Shown here in pieces: positions 46,681 through 56,499 of a stretch of 64,000 nucleotides of DNA. The notes under the pieces were generated by a model. That model did no database searches. It saw only the letters and a program-made list of their open reading frames with translations, and had not been told where the DNA came from. Positions within the stretch are counted from its first letter, which is position 1. Every line of letters starts with the position of its first letter. The translations under genes were made by a program, and so were the position numbers. This DNA comes from Hippasteria phrygiana (taxonomy: Eukaryota > Echinodermata > Asteroidea > Valvatida > Goniasteridae), in NCBI GenBank assembly GCA_037893225.1, contig JAZGUH010000182.1, forward strand, positions 558,001-622,000, written 5' to 3'.

Positions 46681-49600
46681 AACTGCCCCCCCCCCCCTCT
46701 CCGATAGAGCTTTTTAAAAATATAAGGGACTGATGCCATGTCATCTGCAATGTGTGAACTTGATGTGTTCAGTTTTATCATATTTGTAAAGGCTCTTGAA
46801 AGCACCGCCAATTCAAAACTGGAAACCAACACCCCCCTCCCAAAAAAACCCAAAACAATTGGCACATTTCTTATGATTTTTTTAATAGTTGGTCCTAACA
46901 ATTCTCACTTAACACCTTGAAGATGGCCATGCCCCACTTTTCCCCCTCCCAACACGTGTGAAAACATTTATCTCTTTTCATAAATTTGTCCACAGATTTA
47001 CAATCGTGAAATGGATGAGGTGTCTGAACAATCATGATTGGATCAAGACATCAACACAGTCAACATGGTGCCAGACGAAAAGCTCCTTCCGTGTCGGTGA
47101 TGTAAGGCTGTTGAGGTCTCGACTGCCACAATGGGTGAAAGTCAATTCTTGCTACTGAAAACATCAGGATCTTTGTAGTTGGCAGTCATCGACACTATCA
47201 AGAAACAGTTTCAGCTGTCAAGGTATTGCACTTGGCAAATATTTATTTTAAATGTACTCTGTAGTCGCAACTAAGTGGACATGGTGCTAGCCACGTAAAA
47301 TGGTAAAGATAACCGATAAATGTGTAACATTGTTCTTTCCAAATGGCATTGCTATACAAACGTGGTCAACACTATTAATCAATGCTGTCAAGAAAGAAAG
47401 TTAGGAATGTTCCAAGTCTGGTGGCTTGGAAGAGGGGTGTATCCCCCCCCCCCCATATCCGCTTAACTGCAAAGATTGTTTTGTTTTTATCCTGATCAAT
47501 ATTAGTTCCTCCAGCGTACCATTTCAGAAAACTGACATAAATCCCCCCCCCCCCCCCTCTCCTGAAAAAGCCTCCAGGGAGCCATGTTGCAGAATTGGCA
47601 CACTTGACTTGATGGTGATTTTCAAACCTTCCCATTGTTGCCACCCAAATTGCCTATGAAAGTCTCCACGGCTGTTAATATGTATAATACGTATGTTACG
47701 AATCAGAATAAGGTAAACATAGTTTTACATTTTTTTATGTTTAAGGCCCTATTGAGGCGAATTGTTTGATTTGCAAGGTCTGCAGTCATGACCGACAGCT
47801 TGACAGGCAATGTGGGTGGAAAGGAGTAGAAGGTTTTTTTTCACTAGGGGTTAACAAAATAATCAAAATCTTAAAAGTACTGTATTCCTTATCAGGGTTT
47901 TAATCCAGGGTTTAAAAACAGGGTGTCCACATGGCACATTAGCTGTGCATGAAAATAGCGTTTCAAATTTGTAATACTTTTACATGTAAATGACAAATAA
48001 AACAGCCTGCCCGAATGATAAAAAGAAACTAAAAATAAAGTGCCCTCCCTGTGGACCACCCTCCCACCCAGCTAAGGAAAAATGGTTGCTCAGTAACCAG
48101 ATGTTATTCAAAAATCGTGTTTTGTCTTACAGGAATTCAGCCAGTGTCGTGTGTCAGGATGAAGAACTGTTAGACATGAATGACTCTATGCTACTAATGA
48201 CACGGGAATCTCCAAGCATTGGGCCACCTAGCTAGAACAAGTTCGATCAAGGTGTCGACCGTTGGTCTATTTTGCCAGGTGCCCAGGATATATTTTGTGC
48301 ATAGGTTACCAATGAACACTGACTAGTGGTTGACAAATAGTTGCTGATCGAACTTGTCCTTTGACAGCTATGCATCTTTACCACCTACATGACGTTTTCA
48401 GTAGACACCGCATCCTCCACAAATGTCATGTGCACTTTATTTGGCCACGAGACATGCTTCCTTGAGGATGGACCCTGTTCACAGCATCCGCTTTTACATA
48501 AATTGGGCCACTTAGGGGTATATAAGAGAGTTGCATCGTGGTTTCTGCGATATCGGAGTAAGTTGCGATATCGGAGTAAGTTGCGATATCGGATTAAGTT
48601 TTCTCTGGAGCACATGGCCCCCTCACTTGACTTGACTCATGAAACATTTTTGGATTTGATTTCAAGATGGTAGCCTGACCATGGTTCCTCCATGGCCCGG
48701 CTGTGTATGTACGGGCAGATCGATGTATATGGGGGTTTGTTCATCGCCATTCGAGGTCCCCTGAACTGATTGTGCAGCGCAGTGGATGAGAATGCTTCCC
48801 CGTACCAGAACACACTGTCCTTGACTCCCAATTACTGATTTAAGTAATCTCTATTTATACAAAACCTATGGACATTGTGATATTTCCTGTGATATTATTT
48901 TACTAATCATTTATAAATGACTCAGTAAGTTTCACTCTCCCAATTGGTCGAGAGCATGTCACGTTGGTGTGTTTAAAGTGAATATGCATCATTTGCATTT
49001 GCTGTAATTTAAACAAATGGATGGAGTTGAGGGTGAGTATTTAACAGCGAATATTGTTACACTGACTTGTTTGACGTTTCGGCATATGATGCACGATATG
49101 TGGCAGAGGAAACCCCCCCCCCCCTCTTTTGTGTTGGTCATTGTGTTCCAGGAATCTCAGGAATTCTTATCAGATGTCTAGGGGGATGTGTTAGGTTAAG
49201 GTAACAATAGTCTGGAGAGTGTATAGGGTATAGGGACAAAAGGGGGGGGGGGGGGGGGGGGGGTACCCCTCTGCCCCATATCATGCTGGAAAAACTAGAT
49301 AATTTAGAAAAGCGGTGGTGGGGTGTGTGGCTAGAAATCTCTGTTGGCTCCCCTTACGCCTGTATTGTACTAATAGGCCACATTATATCGCCGCTGTCAA
49401 TTTATGCGACGATAAAAAAGTGTCAAGCGGACCATACAGCAAAAAGAGAGGGGGTGGGGTGGTCGTCCGACCCCTCCGCCCCCCACCCCCCTTAGCATGG
49501 AAATTCATCCTTGATAAAAACATGATTACCAACCAAATTTGTATTACTTGTGACTGGTAGTCAGATGTTTGCTTATCATGAAAACCTGTTTTTAATAAGG

Positions 49601-52600
49601 CAGACGTTTTTGTGCAAAGCAAACTTTTGTGCTTAGCAGCTCCATGAAATCTGCCCCTGTTCTTTGCTCTATGGTTAGACGACGCGCCACTAAATCATAC
49701 GGGCCCACCATCATTACTATCCCCCATAGGCCTATTTTGGGGGCAGAGAGGGGATGAAAAATCCTGCCTCGAACTCAGTGATATAAGTGTTTATAGTATA
49801 AGAAAAATCTTCCCTCTCCTACTTTTAAACTATTTTGAATAATTATTTTTTCTCAGCTGTTTTTGGAGATGCTATATACACAGTGTACAAACCACAGACT
49901 GCACTGGGAGTAACTTCGTAACGTCTTGCTCAGTCTGTGGTTTGCATTGAAAAAATGAATTTTTCGTCATCAAATTTCGGTAGAAATGTCAAAGAGAGGG
50001 GAGAATGATATATTCCAATATATTCCAGTGTCAAAATTCATAATTTTCGTCAAAAACTGTTTTTAAAAGTGTGTCAAAAATTGAAGTGTAACCCCTTAGT
50101 ACCACTACCTAATATGTTGAGCGTTGACGCGCGTGCATTTGCTCTACGCCTGTAGTAAAAACTGGAAGATTCAAAAATTTTAAATGACGGGCCCAGTCCA
50201 CACAAAAATGACTCAAAACCGTGGAATACCTATTTGGGTATTAGAATTACTTTAAAAAACCCAAATTTACTGTGAAGTTATTAAAATAAATCGATTTTCT
50301 GTGAGGCATGCAAAATTTCATTTTATGGGTTATTCTGTGACAGGCCAGACATGTTTCTGAAGCTGGCAGAAAAGTTTTAAAAATCTGACCTTACTTTTTG
50401 TTAAAGCATGATATTACGACACTGCTCTCAATATTCCAGCAAATTTTGAGACTATACAGGAATTTGTTATTTTTTTGTCAACCTAAAGAAATCAGTAAGG
50501 GTCATTCTGTGACATTCTACTATTTGTAATTTCTCGTTGAAATTGAGGTCTTCCGGCAACATTAACTTATGTGTAGTAGGTTGATCTAATTGAATTGTTC
50601 AAGTCCACTTTTACCATGTTGCAATATAAAGAAGGTACAAATAAACACAAAGGGAGTAATTTCAAAAAACGGGTCTGGCCCTACGGAGCTGGACAGTCTT
50701 TGCAGAAAGAGGGCGCCACGTTTTCTCAGTCTGTGGTTTCTGAGCGACCAGAGAATACGATCCTCGTTCAGGAATTTCTAAAATCCGAAATTAATTAAAT
50801 ATAGCTAATTATACATGTTGAAAAGTTAATCATTATTAGAATTTTCTTAAATTTAATGAGGAAACTGAATTAATTTTATCAATTAAACAACATTTAGATC
50901 CTTATTTTACGTTTACAAGATTTTTCGTCAGCCGGAGCATTTTAACAAGTTTGCCACCTCGCAAACCGCATAAATACAGACCTAATGCGATCAATTCTAG
51001 CAAAATTGGCCGATGACCGAAATCGCCATGTATCACACATGGCAATTTTAAAGTTCCACCTCAGTGCTCGCTTATGCACTTGGTATATTGTCAAGGCCAG
51101 GGCGTAAGGGGGAGGGGGATTTAGGGGGCCGTCCATAAAGTACGTATATACACACAAAGGGGGGGGGGGGGGGGTTGTTGACATTGCGCACACCATGCGT
51201 ACAGGGGGGAGGGGGTCCAAGCAATGCGTACCGTACGCAACCGACAATTTGCTTTTAATGAACTGTCTTGAAATCAATGTACTATCTCATATAAATAACT
51301 ACCAGGACCACCCCCCCCCCCCCCCCCAATAATAATAAAAAACCTGTTGCCTCTTCATCTGTTGTTTTTTGGACATATACGCATAATGCTATTTCAAGCA
51401 CCGCGCCCATGCATACAAAACTGGAATCTACCCCTCCCCACCTGCTTTGCATGCAGAGTCTTTTGTTAAACAAAAACAAGGCACCTTTAAACCATTTTTT
51501 GTGTCACTTAGTCCTAAAATATTGCTGAAATAAGGATTCACTTGTCACATTGAAGATAGCTATAACCCCCCCCCCCCCCAACCCCACACAATCTGGCCAC
51601 CCCACTGCAGTCTACTGTTGTATGTTGATCTGATCTTAGTATTTTTTATGTAAAGGCAATAGAGTACCGAACTGATGACGTCAATCAATGCAATGTTAAA
51701 AACCAAAATAGATTATAAACTGCATTTGTTTGGAACCAGTTGTCGCGCCAACTGACGTCAGACTTCGCTACTCTATAGAGCACCGAAGTGATGACGTCAA
51801 TGCAATGTTTGGAACCAGAATACTTTTGTTATGTGTTTGCATGACTGGCTGTTAACAAAGGAACAGTCGAAATTTACATTTGTTTGGAACCAGTTGTCGT
51901 GCCAACTGACATCAGACTTAGGTACTTAGACCCCTGCAGCCTGAACTGATGACGTAACGTTTACATGTGCACTTTGCTATGGAGCTTCGAATTTGTTGTT
52001 GCACCCCCCTCCCCCTCCTCGATCAATTGTCCCCACCATAAGAAAGCGCACATGTAAACAAAGTGTTACATCATCAGTAGAGGGGTCTATTAAATCGCCG
52101 CCACTAAAGTTATGCAACCCCCCCCCCCTTTTTTTTGCCAGGGGGACTTTTTTGATACGCAACCCACATTGTAGTTTGTAGGGGAGTTTTCTTTGTGTTC
52201 TGAGTTTTTTCAATGAGAGTGGAATCATAATTTACTGGTGTTGCAATGTATGTCGTAACTGGCGTATGGAGGGGGGGGGGGGGGGGGGACCCGCCCGCTT
52301 TCTGATTGTTTTTTTTTTTTTGGGGGGGGGGGGGATTCTGCTTCTTGGAAAAAAATTGATCCAGCGTTGGCGTTTGAAAAATACAAACAAAACCGGAGTT
52401 AGTATGTCCGCGCCTTTGTCACCTGGAAAAATTTATTTTCCGAACCGAATTGCTACTTTGATCTAGGCCGCTATTATTATCCACAGACGATAAGTAACAG
52501 ATGAACAATTTGCAAAAGGTGGATTACAAACGGGACGCTCCTAATCCATATAAACAGTGTTAATCAATCTTTGCGAATTTATTTTTAAAAACATGAAAAA

Positions 52601-52645
52601 GACAAGATAGTTGTGTAACCCCCCCCCCCCCCCCCCCCCCCGGCG
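46680..52645. repeat. cluster of long poly-C / poly-G tracts
   Basis: At least ten homopolymer tracts of roughly 10-22 C or G occur, near 46686, 47444, 47545, 49107, 49244, 51161, 51309, 51567, 52121, 52271, 52323 and 52621. Such tracts are absent from 1-46 kb, and only one more (63824) is seen outside the transposon. Many sit in C/G-rich contexts that read as proline or glycine runs. I find no coding reason for them. Minor repeats in the same stretch: AGTTGCGATATCGGAGTA three times at about 48547-48600, and a direct repeat with TTTGGAACCAGTTGTCG at 51727 and 51881. Confidence 0.8.
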
Positions 52646-53185
52646 AAAATTAAACCCTTTTTAACTGAAAGTGTTATTTGAAAACTTCAAAGACCTCAGG
52701 ACTTATTTTGCAAACATTTCAAACACACTTACATGTATTTACATACAAATAAGTCACTCGGCAGCCAGCTATAGGCCTACTCAATGTATTATCTTAGAAA
52801 AAATGAACATAATAAGAACGAAAAGGTTACTATATTTGCCTGTTGTGATTACAAAATTACTATACGTTCTGAGATCACTTTTAAAGAAGTACATACAAAA
52901 TGGCATTCCGAATACAATGTCAGACCGATCTTGCAAAACCACAGACTGAGAAAAAAGCCGAAAATTTCATTTGAAGGTAAACAAATGCATAATGTATTTC
53001 AAAATAACCCTAAAAATATATCTATTCATAATAGCAGTTTTGAGAAAAATGTATCCAGTATATATAACACTACAAATAATATAAATATTTAAGTAAATTT
53101 ATAGTTATTTCCGAGCCTACCACCTTAATATACTGATCCACAGAATAACCCAAACCACAGACTGCGCTGCCCGACGCTACGCAAT

Positions 53186-53219
53186 CCACAGAATAACCCA
53201 AAATTGGGTTATTCTGTGG
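53186..53219. repeat. 34-bp near-perfect palindrome
   Basis: The arms CCACAGAATAACCCAA and their exact complement are separated by two A residues. The GGTTATTCTGTG half also recurs singly near 50328 and (complement) near 53139. It lies among the CAGTCTGTGGTT sites at the right side of the 9.44-kb transposon and may be part of its recognition sequence. Confidence 0.75.
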
Positions 53220-53440
53220 TTCACCGACAACATTGCTGAACCACAAACTGCAGCGGCTTGTGCACATGTCTATGGGAGCTGTAAGGTCTTAGCAGACCGT
53301 CTTGGGAATTTCGCAAATCCTGCTCGCGAAATCGCGAGCAGAACTGTGTGGCATTTGCATGCGCGTGTGACGTAGCTGCATTATCGCATGTAAATAGCCA
53401 ACACTCACTAGTCTAGTTTCTGTACTCACGTCAGGTTTAC

Positions 53441-53933
53441 TTGTGTGTACGTACGTGTGAACGTGCAGCGCAGTACCAAGCCATTTGTTGGAAAAAGTGT
53501 CTGACCGCGTGGACCAAGCGATCGATTTTACAGCAAAAAAACTGGACTTTTGGAAAGTTAAAAAGTCATCAGATCAGTGCCATTCATCAATTTGTACGTG
53601 GCCATGATTTGTTTGTTAATTTACCAACGGGATTTGGCAAGAGTGCAATTTTTCAAGCTGCTCCATTGGTCTTAGATTTCTTGAACGAAGCATGGAGGTG
53701 TTTCCTACCTCCATGAACGAAGTAACCGAATGCAAACAGGAGAAAGCGCTGAGTATTGTCGTCGTGCCATTGAAAGCTCTGGCAGTTGATCAGTTACATC
53801 GTGCTGAACATCTGGGACTGAAATTGGCGGAGATAACGTTTGATATTCCAGATCACATTTTTAGAACAATCCGAAGATTTCTCAATCCTGTTTGCCAGTC
53901 CAGAATCACTCTGCACAGAACGTTAACTGACTA
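53441..53933 (+). pseudogene. RecQ-like superfamily 2 helicase, first exon
   Basis: The frame reads LKSHQISAIHQFVRGHDLFV then NLPTGFGKSAIFQ (Walker A, motif I), then SIVVVPLKALAVDQL (motif Ia) and, in a shifted frame, ILFASPESLC. That is the order of RecQ-type DEAD-box helicases that accompany Academ-like transposons. Two frame breaks are visible: a 32-bp palindromic insertion (53691-53722), whose removal would rejoin the frame, and a second shift near 53880. The stretch ends in a strong splice donor (CTA then GTAAGT at 53934), but the inverted repeat begins about 120 bp later, so the remaining exons are missing. It is non-functional. Confidence 0.82.
53691..53722 (+). repeat. 32-bp palindromic templated insertion in the helicase exon
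   Basis: GAACGAAG occurs at 53683-53690 and again at 53715-53722. Between the copies is a hairpin CATGGAGGT/ACCTCCATG (53691-53699/53707-53715) with a 7-base loop. The insertion length shifts the frame by two, exactly the difference between the two helicase frames. It looks like a replication-slippage or template-switch scar. Confidence 0.8.
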
Positions 53934-54155
53934 GTAAGTTATTACTTAAACATGAGTTTCCTCCAGAGCGCAAGCGCGATTATTCGTTTGACCCGCCTGT
54001 TAAATTATGCATAAGCAGGTCGCGCGCGCTCCCTTGCGAAATGCCCAAGACGTTCTTAGCGATTTGGCCTTGGCGTGTGTTTGTGTGTAGCTAGAGGGCG
54101 CTGCCGTGCGCGCTGTACGTCGCACCGCGCTAAGGACGTCTTGGAACCAAGACTA

Positions 54156-54445
54156 GTCCAAGAGCAGTTAATGCGTGGTCATATTAAATGTACAATGGGC
54201 CAAGTATGATACGGCACACTCCTTTTTTGATCGACTCTAAATTGTCAGTTTGGCTGCAAGTAAGACCTGAATGCCATAAAGGGGATGCATATTCTAATAC
54301 AGGTCTTATATAACCCTTGTACACACTGGCAAGTTCAGCATGAGTTAAACCGGTGTTTTTTAATTTCCTGAGCATGAACAGTTTTCTGTTAACTTTATTA
54401 GTCATATCAGCTAGGTGATTATCCCATTTTAGATTATGTTGTTAG
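54156..54445 (-). pseudogene. LINE reverse transcriptase, 5' part (split)
   Basis: The minus-strand frame reads KVNRKLFMLRKLKNTGLTHA, then YIRPVLEYASPLWHSGLT and DNLESIKKGVCRIILG, which is the thumb and C-terminal region of non-LTR reverse transcriptases. A stop follows (GPLYI*), then YDHALTALGL, which continues across the transposon into 44716. The element is truncated at its 5' side at about 54445, next to the Myb/SANT fragment. Confidence 0.85.
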
Positions 54446-54448
54446 ATT

Positions 54449-55026
54449 ATGTTGATCTATCGGAACACAAAGAACCAGCACAATAGCACAATATTTGAAA
54501 GCATCTTGACCACGCTGAGAGAAAGATGTGAGGCACGAGGTACCATTGTGCCATTTGATGTCAAACAGATGAGGTCCAAATTCAAGAAACTGGTTGCAGA
54601 ATGCAAATCAGTCAGCATGACCATCAAAACAAAATCGGGTATTAAGAGATTCCAAGAAGAAAAGAGATATGGCAGATGGTTCGAACTCCTCTTCCCACTT
54701 GTTCAAGCAAGAGAGTCGTGAACATGAACATGATGAGGGAAGAAAACCAGAAATCAAGGGATCACGAACTGAGACTGTTCCAGATGATCTTCCAACAGCA
54801 GGGCCAATCAAATCATGCAGAGAGCAGGGGATATCAGAGAAGCTACCCTCAATCGTCAGCACCATCCACTGCCCCAAATCCATACTGGAATCAGCATCAA
54901 AATCAACCATCACAAGCAAGTCGCCCTGCTTCCCCCCTCAGCCATCATTCCTCATTTTCATTCCCTCCAATCTCCACACTAGATGTATACCAATTTCATT
55001 CTGACGATGGGTTTAATGAAGGCTAA
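54449..55026 (+). pseudogene. Myb/SANT-like protein, 3' fragment
   Basis: The frame starting LIYRNTKNQHNSTIFESIL continues the domain begun at 44119, with MRSKFKKLVAEC and RYGRWFELLFPL, and stops at 54719. The likely C-terminal part is open in another phase (54676-55026): MMREENQKSRDHELRLFQM followed by a Q/S/P-rich tail. A frameshift near 54680-54720 is therefore probable. Without the 10.2-kb insertion the two halves would be adjacent. The gene converges on the Harbinger transposase at 58.4-59.3 kb. Confidence 0.75.
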
Positions 55027-55112
55027 CAAAATATTCTCATAAGTCCAAGCTGGTTTTCAGTGGTAAAGTATTAGTCAGGGAGATTGGTGAATAAATTGTT
55101 AAATGAAATAAT

Positions 55113-55413
55113 AATGCGCCTATCAATTACTTCCCCCACCCCTCCCCCACGGGCTGCCCCAGGTCTTATGTGGGGGTTTGGTCATGTTTTTCAAGCCTCA
55201 GGGTGGGGATTTTGGTCACTCATTTTGCCATTGTTTCCCCATCATCAGAAGTAAAGACCATGAGGTGGGGGTGCCCCACCCATGTATGTCGGGGATTGTC
55301 ACTAAAATTTTGCCCCAAGGTGGGGATTTTGTCAATTCAAAAGTGACAATCCCCACATCTTGGGTGGGTCAGCCCGTGGGGGGAGGGTGGGGAAAGCAAT
55401 TGATAGGCGCATA
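55113..55413. mobile_element. MITE with ~42-bp inverted repeats, 301 bp
   Basis: The ends ATGCGCCTATCAATTACTTC and, inverted, ATGCGCCTATCAATTGCTTT continue through a shared CCCCAC-rich stretch to ACGGGCTG. The G/C-rich interior includes repeated GGTGGGGATTTTG words and has no coding capacity. It lies just after the Myb/SANT stop. Confidence 0.75.
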
Positions 55414-55422
55414 AAAGCATGG

Positions 55423-55655
55423 AATTTGGCACGCAATAATAGTGTGTCATGTAAAAGATATTTGGCTATAGGGCCATCGCAGATTTGTCCTTAGAAAAAA
55501 TATAGGTAGAATTTAATAACAAGCAATTTTCAAAATTTTCAAAATTGCTGCCATTGCACTTTATTCTACCTATATTTTTTCAAAGGTCAAATCTGCGATG
55601 GCCCTATAGCCAAATATCTTTTTCTGTGACATACTCTGACTGTGCCAAATTTCAC
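55423..55655. repeat. foldback element with ~100-bp arms
   Basis: The arms are nearly identical over the central 60 bp (GATATTTGGCTATAGGGCCA and onward to ATATAGGTAGAAT) and weaker outside (GAATTTGGCAC...). They surround a short loop with a CAATTTTCAAAATTTTC repeat. It is non-coding and could form a very stable hairpin. Confidence 0.8.
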
Positions 55656-56168
55656 GCATCATCAAGTGAACATTTTGTTTGGAAAGGCGACACATTTGCA
55701 TAAGGTCCTTGAATTTCTGTTAACCAAGTATATGCCCGAAAAGTAGTGCTTATTTTAGTAGTGTTAAAGGTCAGCAAGTCAATTTCTTCAAAAAGGAATT
55801 TTTTTTTCAAAGTCAAGTAAAAATAATTGCAACTCAATGTCCTGTAAGTTGCCACTTATTTATTTATTTAACTATACAATTAGCCCCTTTCCACCGGTTG
55901 CCCAAATACGTGCACATTGTGCCAATCTCTGAAGTTCAATCCATTATTGGGGTATTGTGTACGCTATGCTTGGCTGCACAAGCCCCCGCGCTTCCCATAT
56001 GAAATCCGGGGTCAAGGGGTTAAGATACATGTTAATGATATGTGATATCACAAATTTAACAGCTCCAAAAATATACATCTTTGGGTGTTTAATTTTGGGT
56101 GTTAAAGTTTACAAACTTAACATGTTATTTACATGTTAAATAATTACAAAAATTACATGCTGTTTACA

Positions 56169-56424
56169 TGAGCTATCTTGCCCGATGTCGGCGGTCTCCC
56201 AAATTGTCAGTATTTCTGTGCGGGTGGGCACTAGTCAGAAGTCATAAACCCAGAATGCTGTATAGCCAGGGATCACACCCAATTTTACGATACAACCTGG
56301 GAAGCGACATTGTGGGGATCACTCAATGAGGATACAACTACCGCCGAGCGCCCACCGGTACCCGAACAAAGACACTGACAATTTGGGAGACCGCCAACAT
56401 ACATATAGGGCAAGATAGCTCATT
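56169..56424. repeat. foldback element ending in a SINE head
   Basis: The left arm (GAGCTATCTTGCCC, then GGCGGTCTCCCAAATTGTCA) returns inverted on the right (ACAATTTGGGAGACCGCC, then GGGCAAGATAGCTC). The right arm's outer end overlaps the A-box region of the SINE at 56408, so the left outer end is an inverted copy of a SINE start. Confidence 0.7.
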
Positions 56425-56495
56425 TGGTAGAGCGCCGGTACGGTATTCCGGAGGTCGTAGGTTTGAATCCCGCTCCTGACAGTTTCTTTGTTCAC
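56408..56495 (+). repeat. tRNA-derived SINE, copy 1
   Basis: The A-box-like TAGCTCATTTGGTAGAGCG, B-box-like GGTTTGAATCCCGC and tail TTTCTTTGTTCA are shared with copy 2 at 59481-59568. The two copies differ at many positions, so the family is old. It is not called as a tRNA gene because the shared tail and divergence indicate retroposition. Confidence 0.75.
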
Positions 56496-56499
56496 TTTG

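Larger units (their letters stand above)
44838..53250. promoter_or_regulatory. eight CAGTCTGTGGTT sites inside the 9.44-kb transposon
   Basis: Plus-strand sites: 44838-44849, 44874-44885, 49931-49942, 50727-50738. Minus-strand sites: 49890-49901, 52937-52948, 53153-53164 and, with one mismatch, 53239-53250. The two leftmost point inward and the three rightmost point inward from the other side. Repeated subterminal motifs with this polarity are typical transposase binding sites. The central sites near 49.9 and 50.7 kb may mark ends of a nested relative. I did not notice the motif outside the element. Confidence 0.6.
44717..54155. mobile_element. 9.44-kb DNA transposon, AcademH-like
   Basis: Both ends begin TAGTCTTGGTTCCAAGACGT (inverted at the right end), and about 100 bp of inverted repeat can be followed inward on each side (44717-44823 and about 54056-54155). 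It includes GCGACGTA(T/C)AGCGCGCACGG and GCCAAGGCCAAATCGCT. A perfect 9-bp duplication GTCCAAGAG flanks it (44708-44716 and 54156-54164). Inside is one exon of a RecQ-like helicase near the right end. A helicase gene is the hallmark I associate with the AcademH branch of Academ transposons, and I recall 9-10 bp duplications for that branch, but that is memory and not checked. I see no transposase, so the copy is probably a deletion derivative or a passenger-loaded non-autonomous form. Confidence 0.8.

Noticed and set aside
46656..52466. Small proline- or glycine-rich proteins from frames crossing poly-C/poly-G tracts
   Set aside because: The composition derives from homopolymers; frames on both strands overlap and none has a recognisable domain.
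53441..53933. Host RecQ/BLM-type helicase gene
   Set aside because: It lies between the inverted repeats of the 9.44-kb transposon, is frameshifted twice, and lacks all downstream exons.
44717..54155. Polinton/Maverick element, considered because of length and long inverted repeats
   Set aside because: No DNA polymerase B, integrase, protease or capsid-like frames are present, and the duplication is 9 bp rather than 6 bp.
56408..56495. Functional tRNA gene (also at 59481, 43203 and 33029)
   Set aside because: A and B boxes are present, but acceptor stems pair poorly, two copies share a non-tRNA tail, and they sit among transposon remains. SINE or tRNA relic is the better call.
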